Shown here: positions 26,362-35,011 of the stretch, one piece after another
Layout: every line of letters begins with the position of its first letter
Position numbering within the stretch: position 1 is the stretch's first letter
From: Collinsella sp. AF08-23
GTDB lineage: Bacteria; Actinomycetota; Coriobacteriia; Coriobacteriales; Coriobacteriaceae
Length of the DNA: 64,000 nt
Assembly (NCBI RefSeq): GCF_003479805.1
Contig: NZ_QUHV01000003.1
Coordinates: 125,751 to 189,750 of the forward strand
Reading direction: 5' to 3'
Notes under the pieces: generated by a model
Seen by the model: the letters and a program-made list of their open reading frames with translations, nothing else
Told to the model about the DNA's origin: nothing
The model's database searches: none
Translations under genes and position numbers: made by a program

Positions 26362-26961
26362 TTACTCGGCGACGAAGCTGTCGCGGTCGGGCGCGAAGGA
26401 CTGCATGGCCTCGATGGTGCGGGCGAACAGCTCGTCGAGCTCCCATCCGAGCATCTCGGCTCCGGAGCGGATCACGTCGCGGCTCACGCCGGCGGCGAAG
26501 CGCTTGTCCTTGAACTTCTTCTTGAGCGATTTAACGTTGAAGTCCATCACGCTCTTGGAGGGGCGCATGACCACGGCGGCGCCGATGAGGCCGGTGAGCT
26601 CCTCGGTGGCGAACAAGATCTTCTCCATCATGAGCTCGGGGCGGGGAAGGCTTGTGTTGAAGTCGCTCGTGTGCGTTTGGATGGCGCGGATGAGCTCCGG
26701 GCTGCCGCCTGCCGCTTCGATGTCCTTGGCGGCGTAGATGGTGTGGTTCATCGGGTCATCGTCGTGCTCTTCCCAGTCGAGGTCGTGCAGCAGACCCACG
26801 ATGCCCCAGAACTCCTCGTTCTCGGGGTCGTACTCGCGCGCGAAGTAACGCATGGTCTGCTCGACCGTCTCGGCGTGCTCGATGTGGAACGGATCCTTGT
26901 TGTGCTCGCTGAGCAGATTGAACGCTGCCTCGTGGGTTATACCGGCGTTGAGCTGCGCCAT
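26362..26961 (-). CDS. HD-domain phosphohydrolase-like protein
   Basis: A 199-residue HD-superfamily protein. Seen: HIEHAETVEQTMRYFA, the metal-binding GLLHDLDWEEH (HD dyad), HTIYAAKDIEAAGG and IQTHTSDF supplying further ligands. The family hydrolyses phosphates in nucleotides or second messengers; no specific substrate can be inferred. GGAGGAAGC directly precedes the ATG. Confidence 0.82.
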   Translation of the reverse strand: MAQLNAGITHEAAFNLLSEHNKDPFHIEHAETVEQTMRYFAREYDPENEEFWGIVGLLHDLDWEEHDDDPMNHTIYAAKDIEAAGGSPELIRAIQTHTSDFNTSLPRPELMMEKILFATEELTGLIGAAVVMRPSKSVMDFNVKSLKKKFKDKRFAAGVSRDVIRSGAEMLGWELDELFARTIEAMQSFAPDRDSFVAE

Positions 26962-27157
26962 GCTTCCTCCAAATGACGGTGCCTGTAGACAAAAGGTGCC
27001 CGAGACCCTGCCTTATAGCGCGTGAACGCCGTACCTATGGTCGGGGATCGGACACCTTGATTCCCCCATCCGGTGAAGGGGGGGGTTGCTGCATCACACT
27101 ATAGCACGCGCTCGTTCGATGTGGCCCGTGCCCCTCGCGCGGCAACGTCAATTGAGA

Positions 27158-27667
27158 TTAGTTGACCGCAGGAATCTCGCCGGCCTTCGTGGCCGCATCG
27201 ATAAAGAGCTGTTCGACAGTCGACTCTTCGGCGTCCAGCGCGAACGCGAACTCTTCGACCGAGCGACGATGCGCTTCCTTGAGCACGCGTGCATAATAGC
27301 TGCTGGGCTTTTTGCCCCGCGCCTCCGCCTCGTTGATACGATGGTGCATGGTTTTCGCCACGCGCACCGTCTCGGGTGCGCCCAGTTTGAGCTGCTGCTT
27401 GAAGTGCGTTTCCTCGAGGGCGCTGTTGCGTTCCGTAAAGGTGTCGACCGGCAAATCGGCATAATTCCCCAAAAGGCTCTCGGCATCCTCGCGTGAAATA
27501 ATAGCATGCAGGCGGTCCTGTTGGGCAAGGGGGTACATGAGGTGGGTTTCCGCATGTCCGGACTTTGCGCAGAGTAGAATCATGGGATGGGCTTTGTCCT
27601 CGGTGAATCCGGTGACGGTGCAAACACCTTGCCCGGGGTGAATAACGTGCTGTCCGATTTGAAACAT
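27158..27667 (-). CDS. CarD-family transcriptional regulator
   Basis: A 169-residue regulator with the CarD/CdnL/TRCF RNA-polymerase-interacting fold at the N-terminus (FQIGQHVIHPGQGVCTVTGF). A helical C-terminal part follows (KTMHHRINEAEARGKKPSSY...VLKEAHRRS, read as two segments). CarD binds the RNA polymerase beta subunit and stabilises open promoter complexes in actinobacteria. GAGGAAGC precedes the ATG. It is divergent from argS across 321 bases. Confidence 0.85.
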   Translation of the reverse strand: MFQIGQHVIHPGQGVCTVTGFTEDKAHPMILLCAKSGHAETHLMYPLAQQDRLHAIISREDAESLLGNYADLPVDTFTERNSALEETHFKQQLKLGAPETVRVAKTMHHRINEAEARGKKPSSYYARVLKEAHRRSVEEFAFALDAEESTVEQLFIDAATKAGEIPAVN

Positions 27668-27988
27668 GCTTCCTCCAACTGAATACTCTACGCGCTCGAT
27701 AGGTTTTATATTACCACGAATACGTGCGGAAATTAGGTAAATGGCACCAAAACCTGATAATTCAAATGAATAAGGAAATGCAAAATCCAGTGAAGATACA
27801 TCGATTAACTGATAATCCGACCGAGGATTATTCGTCTTGATGTGAAAAAGGCAAAGAAAACGCGTCTGGAGTATGCAAATACCTCCATTTCAGGATGTCT
27901 CGAGGATTCGCTGTGCTACAGTACAGTGCATCTGTACATGAGCCCTGCGAGAAGGACATCTCAGGGCCATACGATGAGGAGGACCTCT
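27668..27988. other. Divergent intergenic region between the carD-like gene and argS
   Basis: Notably AT-rich in its first 170 bases compared with the flanking genes, so promoters for both directions are expected here. A GCCCTG/CAGGGC hairpin lies about 20-50 bases before the argS ribosome site. No T-box-like antiterminator was recognised and no gene is seen. Confidence 0.45.
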
Positions 27989-29842
27989 ATGCCGGAGAAG
28001 ATTGAAGAGCTGGTACGCGCTGCGCTGGCCGCTGCTCAGGAGGCTGGCGACCTGCCCGCATTCGAGCTTGAGGATTGTGGCATGGAGCGACCGGCCGACA
28101 CTTCTCATGGCGAGTGGACCTCCACTTGCGCGATGAAGTCCGCCAAGCTGGCCCACTGCGCACCCAAGAAGATCGCCGACGCCATCGTGGCCCACATGCC
28201 CGAGAGCGCCGAGATCGCCAAGGTCGAGGTCGCCGGCCCCGGCTTCATCAACTTCTACCTGAACGCCGCCGCCAACAACGCCATTCTGGACGTCGCTCGC
28301 AAGGAGGGCATGGACTTTGCCAAGTCCAACGTCGGCCAGGGCCTGAAGACCCAGGTCGAGTTCGTTTCCGCCAACCCCGTCGGTCCGATGCACGTCGGCC
28401 ACGGCCGTTGGGCCGCTCTCGGCGACTCCCTCTGCCGCGTCATGAGCCACGCCGGCTATGACATCCAGCGCGAGTTCTACATCAACGACCACGGTTCTCA
28501 GATGGACGTGTTCGGTAACTCCATCTCTTACCGCTACATGCAGCTCATCGAGATCATGGAGAAGGAGGGCCTCGATATCGACGGCGCTCGCGACTTCCTG
28601 GCTCAGGACCGTGACAACTTCGTCCAGGACGAGGCCGACGAGCACCTCGATTCCCATCCCTACATGGACGCCTTCACCGAGGGCCTGGGCGGCAACGCCT
28701 ACGGCGGCACCTACATCATCGACGAGGCCGCTGCGTTCTACAAGAAGGACGGCGACAAGTGGGCCCATGTCACGGATGAGGAGCGCATGCTCTACTTCCG
28801 CGAGGAGGGCTACGCCAAGATGGTCGAGAACATGCGCCAGCTGTGCCACGACGTCCGTTGCGATTTCGACAAGTGGTTCTCCGAGCGCACCGTCTACATC
28901 AAGGATACCGAGGGCCCGAACGCCGGCACCTCCGCCGTCGACCGCGCCTTTGCCAAGCTCGACGAGATGGGCTATCTCTACAACAAGGACGGCGCCCTGT
29001 GGTTCCGTTCCACCGATCTGGGCGACGACAAGGATCGCGTCCTGGTGAAGGCCAATGGTGAGTACACCTACTTCGCCTCCGACGTCGCCTATCACTGGGA
29101 TAAGTTCCAGCGCGTCGACCACGTCATCGACATCTGGGGCTGCGACCACCACGGTTACATCAACCGCGTGCGCTGCGTCTGCGACGCGCTCGGCTACCCT
29201 GGTCAGTTCGAGGTCCTGCTCGGCCAGTTCGTGAACCTGCTCCGCAACGGCAAGCCGATCCGCATGTCCAAGCGCAAGGGCACCATGGTCACCTTCCAGG
29301 AGCTCGTTGACGAGGTCGGTGCCGACGCCACCCGTTACACCCTGATCTCCCGCTCTTCCAACCAGGCCATCGATTTCGATATCGAGGCCGTCAAGGAGAA
29401 GAGCCAGAACAACCCCGTGTACTACGTCCAGTACGCGCACGCCCGCATCTGCTCCATCCTGCGCAAGGCCGCCGGCGTCACTCCTGAGCAGGCCGCTGAG
29501 ATGGGCATGGACGCCGTGGCCGCCAAGGCCATCGGCGAGAACGTCGATTACGCGCTGCTCACCGACCCCACCGAGCTCGCGCTCTCCCGTAAGATCTCCG
29601 AGCTTGAGGACCTCATCGCCAGCTGCGCCCGCGACCGTGCGCCTTTCCGCCTGACCCACTTCGTCGAGGAGCTCGCCGCCGGCTTCCACAGCTTCTACCA
29701 GGCCTGTCAGGTCCTGCCGAGCGAGGGTCGTCCGGTCGAGCCCGAGGTCACGCGCGCGCGCCTCGCCGCCTGCGACGCCGTGCGCTCCGTCCTCGACCTG
29801 GTGCTGAGCCTTATCGGCGTCTCCGCCCCCACCAAGATGTAG
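27989..29842 (+). CDS. argS: Arginyl-tRNA synthetase
   Basis: A 617-residue class I aminoacyl-tRNA synthetase charging tRNA-Arg. Seen: an N-terminal Add-1-type domain (to about residue 115), the HIGH-type signature in ANPVGPMHVGHGRWAALGD, the KMSKS-type loop MSKRKGTMVTF, and the C-terminal DALR anticodon-binding domain with YVQYAHARICSILRKA. The ATG at 27989 follows GAGGAGG; the frame is open further upstream but lacks a site there. It is followed by a 79-base hairpin. Confidence 0.95.
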   Translation: MPEKIEELVRAALAAAQEAGDLPAFELEDCGMERPADTSHGEWTSTCAMKSAKLAHCAPKKIADAIVAHMPESAEIAKVEVAGPGFINFYLNAAANNAILDVARKEGMDFAKSNVGQGLKTQVEFVSANPVGPMHVGHGRWAALGDSLCRVMSHAGYDIQREFYINDHGSQMDVFGNSISYRYMQLIEIMEKEGLDIDGARDFLAQDRDNFVQDEADEHLDSHPYMDAFTEGLGGNAYGGTYIIDEAAAFYKKDGDKWAHVTDEERMLYFREEGYAKMVENMRQLCHDVRCDFDKWFSERTVYIKDTEGPNAGTSAVDRAFAKLDEMGYLYNKDGALWFRSTDLGDDKDRVLVKANGEYTYFASDVAYHWDKFQRVDHVIDIWGCDHHGYINRVRCVCDALGYPGQFEVLLGQFVNLLRNGKPIRMSKRKGTMVTFQELVDEVGADATRYTLISRSSNQAIDFDIEAVKEKSQNNPVYYVQYAHARICSILRKAAGVTPEQAAEMGMDAVAAKAIGENVDYALLTDPTELALSRKISELEDLIASCARDRAPFRLTHFVEELAAGFHSFYQACQVLPSEGRPVEPEVTRARLAACDAVRSVLDLVLSLIGVSAPTKM

Positions 29843-29856
29843 CGGGCGCAACCACA

Positions 29857-29935
29857 GCACCCAACCTTGCCGCGCGCCCAGAGGCTTATGTACGTCAGTA
29901 CACTGCGCCTCTGGGCGCGCGGCAATCTTGGGTGC
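29857..29935. repeat. 79-nt three-tier hairpin after argS
   Basis: Perfect nested arms: GCACCCAA (29857-29864) with TTGGGTGC (29928-29935), TTGCCGCGCGCCCAGAGGC (29867-29885) with its complement (29907-29925), and TGTAC/GTACA around a 4-base tip (29889-29902). The first two tiers are separated by a symmetric 2x2 internal loop. It has no U-run. Confidence 0.8.
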
Positions 29936-30074
29936 CGTGGCACGCCCGGGGCTTCCTCAGACACCGCATCTCAGGGCTCAATCGTCGGGCGCCGCACGCC
30001 AGGCGTGCGCCCTCCTCTTTCGCCGCGATCTGCGGCACCTGAGAAACCGAGCGGCGTTTCCAAACGCGCCGTTT
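29936..30074. other. GC-rich structured leader region before rho, unassigned
   Basis: No gene is seen. The DNA holds several short palindromes (CGCACG/CGTGCG, CGGCGTTT/AAACG-type, CCGC/GCGG) and ends in a strong terminator. It may encode a small RNA or be the terminated leader of rho. No known RNA family was recognised. Confidence 0.35.
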
Positions 30075-30108
30075 TGCCCGGATGTCTTGTCGACATCCGG
30101 GCATTTTT
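30075..30108 (+). terminator. Strong rho-independent terminator upstream of rho
   Basis: TGCCCGGATGTC-TTGTC-GACATCCGGGCA, a 12-bp perfect stem followed by TTTTT. It stops transcription coming from argS or from an RNA encoded in 29936-30074, before the separate rho promoter. Confidence 0.92.
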
Positions 30109-30150
30109 GGTCGAATACGGGCACGATGTGGACAGATTCGCAGCTCATTG

Positions 30151-30178
30151 TTGCCGTCTGGTTGGAATATGGTATATT
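30151..30178 (+). promoter_or_regulatory. Promoter of rho
   Basis: TTGCCG, 16-base spacer, TATATT, about 115 bases upstream of the GTG start and just after a terminator. Confidence 0.6.
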
Positions 30179-30292
30179 TTGCCGTAACGCGAACTGCGCT
30201 TTGCATCCCTTTTACAACGAATTCCACTATGAGCTCGTTCTTGGACAGATCAGAGCGCTCGCATTACCAACGCGAGAAGAAAGTAGAGCCGC

Positions 30293-32614
30293 GTGTCTGA
30301 AGAAGTGAATATCGAGAACGCGCCCGTTTTGGCCCCCGCTTCCGAGGGTGCCGCTGGCCCCGCCGCTTCCACTGCCGCTCAAGCGACAGATGTCGAGGCG
30401 ATTCGTTCAACGGAGGGGGAGGGGGCGGCTGCCGCAGAAAAGGCTCCCGCCAAAAAGCGCTCCACCGCCAGGAAGAGCACCACGGCAAAGAGGGCTTCTG
30501 CCAAAAAGTCCGCAAATAAAGCTTCTGCCGATGGGGAGGCTCCTACGCAGTCCGGCAGTGATGTCGAGTCGGAGCCGGCAGTGAAGCCGAAGCGCCGCGC
30601 GCGCAAGGCAAAGACCGCGGACGAGGCGGGCACCCCGGCATCTCCCGAGATCATCCAGGCTCGAGCGCTCGCTCAGGTGAGCCAGGCATCAGTGGTCCGT
30701 CGTCAGCGCCGCGCGGCGGAACGCGCGGCGGAGATGGTTGCCGGAGAGGCCCCGGTCGCGGAAGTTCCGTCTTTGTTGGAGAACCCCACCGTGCCGCTCA
30801 TCGACCCCGCACTACGTCCGCATCGTCGCGGCAGAAAGCCCAAGGCGTATATTGAGGCGGAGAAAGCCGCTGCTGCGGCGCTGGCGGCCCAGCAGGCGGC
30901 ATTGATGGCCGCCCGGGACGAACAGGCTGCGGCGAGCAATGAGGCGCAGCCTAAGGTTCCCGCGTCCGGTGTTCAAGACGCAGAGTCCGAGGACGTGCAG
31001 ACTCCGAAGGGCGCCGCGCCCAAGAAGGACGCTCGCCCTGGTCGTGGCGCACGTGCAAAGAAGGCTCAGGCGCTCGATGCGCCCGCTTCCTCCGACACGG
31101 CGGACACCCAGCCCACGCCCCCACATCCGGGCGAGTCGGACGAGGCCAAGGGCAAAGACGATGCCCGTACCGATGGTAAGCAAACCCGCCGCACCCATCA
31201 GAATCGCCGTGACGCCGAACATGGCGAGCGTGATGACAAGGGTCCCAAGACTCCCTCCAAGAACGCGGAGCGCCGCGAGCGTCGCGAGCGCCAGCAGAAC
31301 AACCGCAAGCAGCGCAACAACCGTTTTGCTCCCGTCGAGCCCTCGCTTAAGCGCGAGGAACTGGCCGCCATGAAGGTGGCCGAGCTGCGCGAGAAGGCCC
31401 GCGAGCTCGAACTTGATCCGACTGGCATCAAAAAGCCCGAACTTATAGAGGCCGTGTATGCCGCAGCCGCCCGCGCAGAGGGCTTCCGTGACATCTCGGG
31501 CATCCTCGATATCGACAATCAGGGATTCGGGTACGTCCGCGCGCACGGCTATATGCCCAGCCGTGACGACGCCTTCGTTCCCGCGCAGATGGTTCGAGCT
31601 GCTGGCCTGCGCCCCGGCGACTTGGTCGAGGGCACGCTGCGCCCCATGCGCGCAAACGACAAGCTTCCCGGCCTCGCCAAGCTTCGCTCGGTGAACGGCA
31701 TGGACCCCGAGGAGGTCAAGCGTCGCCCCAAGTTCTCCGATCTCACGCCGATCTATCCCAACGAGCCGCTCAAGATGGAGCATGGCCGTGATTCCATCAC
31801 GGGCCGAGCCATCGACATCGTGAGCCCCATCGGCAAGGGCCAGCGTGGCCTGATCGTCTCGCCGCCCAAGGCCGGCAAGACCACCATCCTCAAGAAGATC
31901 TGCCAGTCCATCGCCATCAACAACCCCGAGGTCCATCTCATTTGCCTGCTGGTGGATGAGCGTCCCGAGGAAGTCACGGACATGCAGCGCTCCATCAAGG
32001 GCGACGTCGTGGCTTCGACCTTCGATATGCCCGCCGAAAACCACACACGTGTGTCCGAGCTCGTGATCGAGCGCGCCAAACGCATCGTGGAGCTCGGCGG
32101 CGACGTCGTGGTGGTACTCGACTCCATCACTCGACTCGCCCGCGCGTATAACCTCGCGGCACCGGCGTCCGGACGCATCCTGTCCGGCGGAGTGGATTCC
32201 GCAGCGCTGTACCCGCCCAAACGCTTCCTGGGTGCGGCTCGCAATATCGAGAACGGCGGATCCCTCACGATCCTCGCCTCTGCGCTCATCGATACCGGCT
32301 CCAAGATGGACGAGGTGATTTTTGAGGAGTTCAAGGGCACGGGCAATATGGAGCTCAAGCTCGATCGCGATCTGGCCGACCGTCGCATTTTCCCGGCCAT
32401 CGACCCAGTGGCATCGGGCACGCGCAACGAGGACCTGCTCGTTGACGAGCAGATGCGCCCATTCATGTGGGGCATCCGCCGGATTCTGGCGGGTATGAAC
32501 AATACCGAGCGCGCCGCCGCGTCCTTCATCAAGGGCCTCAAAGGCACGAACTCCAACCAGGATTTCCTTATCCGCACCGCCAAGAAGGCTGCAGACCACG
32601 CCGACGCGCTGTAG
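30293..32614 (+). CDS. rho: Transcription termination factor Rho with long N-terminal extension
   Basis: A 773-residue hexameric RNA helicase that ends transcription. The core matches Rho: a Rho_N helical domain (KVAELREKARELELDPTG), the cold-shock-like RNA-binding fold (GILDIDNQGFGYVR), and the Walker A loop SPPKAGKTT at 523-531. VVVVLDSITRLARAYN and the secondary-channel GTGNMELKLDR follow. Compared with the 419-residue E. coli protein there are about 350 extra N-terminal residues, rich in Ala, Lys, Arg and Pro, like the insert-bearing Rho of actinobacteria. The start is GTG at 30293. A separate promoter precedes it and a large inverted repeat follows. Confidence 0.95.
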   Translation: MSEEVNIENAPVLAPASEGAAGPAASTAAQATDVEAIRSTEGEGAAAAEKAPAKKRSTARKSTTAKRASAKKSANKASADGEAPTQSGSDVESEPAVKPKRRARKAKTADEAGTPASPEIIQARALAQVSQASVVRRQRRAAERAAEMVAGEAPVAEVPSLLENPTVPLIDPALRPHRRGRKPKAYIEAEKAAAAALAAQQAALMAARDEQAAASNEAQPKVPASGVQDAESEDVQTPKGAAPKKDARPGRGARAKKAQALDAPASSDTADTQPTPPHPGESDEAKGKDDARTDGKQTRRTHQNRRDAEHGERDDKGPKTPSKNAERRERRERQQNNRKQRNNRFAPVEPSLKREELAAMKVAELREKARELELDPTGIKKPELIEAVYAAAARAEGFRDISGILDIDNQGFGYVRAHGYMPSRDDAFVPAQMVRAAGLRPGDLVEGTLRPMRANDKLPGLAKLRSVNGMDPEEVKRRPKFSDLTPIYPNEPLKMEHGRDSITGRAIDIVSPIGKGQRGLIVSPPKAGKTTILKKICQSIAINNPEVHLICLLVDERPEEVTDMQRSIKGDVVASTFDMPAENHTRVSELVIERAKRIVELGGDVVVVLDSITRLARAYNLAAPASGRILSGGVDSAALYPPKRFLGAARNIENGGSLTILASALIDTGSKMDEVIFEEFKGTGNMELKLDRDLADRRIFPAIDPVASGTRNEDLLVDEQMRPFMWGIRRILAGMNNTERAAASFIKGLKGTNSNQDFLIRTAKKAADHADAL

Positions 32615-32624
32615 GGGCTTTTGG

Positions 32625-32707
32625 GTCGCGTAGCGGGGTATACGCTTCGGGTCGTGGCTTCGCTTCGCTCCACAAAAACGACCCTACGGTATACCCCGCC
32701 ACGCGAC
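32625..32707. repeat. 83-nt nested inverted repeat after rho
   Basis: Three perfect tiers: GTCGCGT (32625-32631)/ACGCGAC (32701-32707), GCGGGGTATAC (32633-32643)/GTATACCCCGC (32689-32699), and GGGTCGT (32649-32655)/ACGACCC (32678-32684). The loop is about 22 bases. It begins 10 bases after the rho stop and has no U-run. Confidence 0.8.
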
Positions 32708-32742
32708 TAAGGCCCGCACGTGATTGTGGAATCTGCCTAGAC

Positions 32743-32781
32743 GAAAAATCCCCTCGCAGCTCTTCCTGCCGTGAGGGGATT
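32743..32781 (-). terminator. Terminator of the SDR gene
   Basis: Read on the minus strand: AATCCCCTC...GAGGGGATT stem followed directly by TTTTCG. Confidence 0.85.
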
Positions 32782-32788
32782 GCCTTGC

Positions 32789-33565
32789 TTACAGGATGCC
32801 CAGCACGCGCTCTGCCGCCAGAGCTGCTTTGTAGGGGAGCACGCGCGAGACGGCATAGTAGGCCCGCATGTCCAGGGACGGGATGCAGAGGTCTTTGCCC
32901 GCGCACGAGGCACGTAGGGCTGCCTTCGCCACGTTCTCGGCGCTCTCGAATCCAATTGCGGTCATGGCGCGTGCGGCGACATCGTCGCCCGGTTTGTCAA
33001 GGAATTCGGTCTTCATGAATTTGGGGCACACGGCGGTCACGTGGATGTCTGCGCTGCCGAGTTCTGCGTCGAGCGAGCGCGAGAGGTCCAGGACGAACCG
33101 CTTTGCCGCCGAGTACACAGCGAGCTTCGGTTGGGGAATGAACGCAGCCACGCTCGAGATGTTGATGATGCGGGAACCGGCGCGTAGATAAGGGAGGGTA
33201 CGGTAGATGAGCTCGACCGGTGCCTGCATGAGCAGACGTGCCATTGCGCCGCCGTCTTTCGTGCGCTGGGAGGCGACCGAGCCAAAGATGCCGAACCCCG
33301 CATTGTTTACCAGGAGCGCGACTTCCGCGCCGGGCGTCTCGGCAAGAGCTCCCTCGATGACTTCGAACGAAGACGGATCGGTGAGGTCGAGGCAAAAGGG
33401 GCGAACGGGCGTCGAGCTCGTGCGGCGAAGCGCCTCAAGACGCTCGAGCCTCCGAGCAACGGCCCAGATCTCATCGATGTGCCCCGCCTCGCCGGCGTCT
33501 ATGCGCCTGACGAGCTCTCGGCCCAATCCGGAGCTTGCTCCCGTGACAATGGCGACTCGCAGCAT
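32789..33565 (-). CDS. Short-chain dehydrogenase/reductase
   Basis: A 258-residue classical SDR. Seen: the cofactor motif VTGASSGLGREL, LVNNAGFG, the catalytic Ser in INISSVAAF and YSAAK (Tyr-x3-Lys), followed by VTAVCPKFMKTEF. It oxidises or reduces a hydroxyl/carbonyl group with NAD(P); substrate unknown. It is a single-gene unit with its own terminator, convergent with rho. Confidence 0.88.
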   Translation of the reverse strand: MLRVAIVTGASSGLGRELVRRIDAGEAGHIDEIWAVARRLERLEALRRTSSTPVRPFCLDLTDPSSFEVIEGALAETPGAEVALLVNNAGFGIFGSVASQRTKDGGAMARLLMQAPVELIYRTLPYLRAGSRIINISSVAAFIPQPKLAVYSAAKRFVLDLSRSLDAELGSADIHVTAVCPKFMKTEFLDKPGDDVAARAMTAIGFESAENVAKAALRASCAGKDLCIPSLDMRAYYAVSRVLPYKAALAAERVLGIL

Positions 33566-33648
33566 ATGAACTCCCTACGTATCGATATCGCTTGTGCGAT
33601 TTCGCATCGGCAAGGTTCTTGTTCCCGATTTCCACTTGCCAAATTCAC

Positions 33649-33677
33649 TTGAAAATACCTGCGAATTCTTACATAAT
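33649..33677 (+). promoter_or_regulatory. Probable promoter for the 33.85-kb membrane protein gene
   Basis: TTGAAA, 17-base spacer, CATAAT, inside an AT-rich intergenic stretch and pointing toward the gene that starts at 33851. Confidence 0.6.
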
Positions 33678-33850
33678 CAACGAAGATCGCGACGGAATAA
33701 TGCAGATGAAACGAACCACCATCCGTTGCTTGGGGCGCACTGCGCCATCGAGCCATACCATTCATCTTTTCCATCCGACCTCAAGCCGTCGCCCGACGTA
33801 GTCTGGCGCGGTCATCTGTCATGAAACGTATGGTACCGAGGGAGTGCGCC

Positions 33851-35005
33851 ATGGCTGAGGCAAGAATTGGATATCGTGGCAACGCGGTCGGCATCTCCGC
33901 GGGATTGGGCATTGCACTTCCGCTTGCCGCGTATGCTGTGAGCTTGCCGTTCGATGGTGTAAGCGAGGTCGTCCGCGCCGACGCCATGCCGTTCGCCGCC
34001 GGTATCGTCGCCGGTGTCGGCATGCTGGCGCTCACGGGTCATCTTCTCGACGTCCATGCCGATCGTGTCGCCGCCGAAGAGGCCGAGGCCGCGCGATTCT
34101 CGTCCATGTACGAGACGGGCGTCATCAATCGGGGTGCTTCCAATTCGCATTCCCAGACATCCTCGGCACCACGGGGCAAGCGCTTTGCCCGTAAGGGCAC
34201 CCCGGCCGGCGTCCCTGTGATCTCGCGCGCGGTCGATGCGCTCGACGAGATGGAGGCATGGGCCGAAATCGACGCGATGTTCAAGGACGGCTCGCCTATC
34301 AGCTGTGACCCCACGCGTTCGAAGGATATGTACCAGATTGCGCTCGAGGAGCTGCGTCGTTCCGAACGCGCTGCAACGGCCGCCACCTCCGTCACCACGG
34401 CCACGGCTACCGCTGCCACCGCGGCCGTTCGAGCCACGACCCCCGCCCCTCAAACTGTCAATGCGGGTGGGTCGCTCGTCGATGATTTCGATTTGGACGA
34501 AGCCGACGCGCGCGACGAGGCCATGGCCTCCCTGTACGGCCCCTCGGTCGTCTCTCGCTCCCATGCGCCCGTGCTTCCCACCATGTCCGCGCCCGTCGTC
34601 CAATCGGCGGTCCCCGTGCGAACGGCCCAGGCTTCTAGCCCTGCTCAACAAGTACGGTCGCAGGAGGCCCCGAGCGTCCCGGTTGCCGACTACTCCGGCC
34701 ATGAGGGTATGTGGGTGGCGGCGCTTGCCATCCTCGCCGACGAGAGCGTATCTGCTGTGACATCCGTCTCTTCCGCACCCGCTGTTGCCGAGCCTGCCGA
34801 GACCTCAGTCATGGATGCCAAGCGCATGGCGGCCATCGCCGAAGGCGGTCATGCCACGCGCCTACATAGCCATGTCAACTCGATCATCGAGGAGGAGTTC
34901 GACAAGGTCCCGTCCAAAAGCGTCCACAGGACCGCTCATGAGTACCTTAAGGTCATCGAGGGCGGGACGGCGGGGATGCCGGCCCTTCGGTCTGCGGAGG
35001 GGTAA
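33851..35005 (+). CDS. Membrane-anchored low-complexity protein, unknown function
   Basis: A 384-residue protein without a recognisable family. Two hydrophobic segments near the N-terminus (about 11-34 and 45-67) suggest a hairpin membrane anchor. Then come a charged region, an Ala/Thr-rich low-complexity stretch (about 178-205), a long Ser/Ala/Pro-rich tail, and a better-ordered C-terminal segment with NSIIEEEFDKVP. GAGGGAG lies 5 bases before the ATG at 33851. It ends 6 bases before a VanZ-like gene, so the two are probably one operon. Confidence 0.65.
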   Translation: MAEARIGYRGNAVGISAGLGIALPLAAYAVSLPFDGVSEVVRADAMPFAAGIVAGVGMLALTGHLLDVHADRVAAEEAEAARFSSMYETGVINRGASNSHSQTSSAPRGKRFARKGTPAGVPVISRAVDALDEMEAWAEIDAMFKDGSPISCDPTRSKDMYQIALEELRRSERAATAATSVTTATATAATAAVRATTPAPQTVNAGGSLVDDFDLDEADARDEAMASLYGPSVVSRSHAPVLPTMSAPVVQSAVPVRTAQASSPAQQVRSQEAPSVPVADYSGHEGMWVAALAILADESVSAVTSVSSAPAVAEPAETSVMDAKRMAAIAEGGHATRLHSHVNSIIEEEFDKVPSKSVHRTAHEYLKVIEGGTAGMPALRSAEG

Positions 35006-35011
35006 TTCGTC

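Noticed and set aside
24488..26446. A 652-codon open frame antisense to proB/proA
   Set aside because: Covers two clear genes on the other strand and shows no recognisable domain or start site.
27890..29860. A 656-codon open frame antisense to argS
   Set aside because: Same codon-bias artefact; argS motifs and ribosome site are unambiguous.
30812..32599. A 595-codon open frame antisense to rho
   Set aside because: Mirror of Rho coding bias; no motif.
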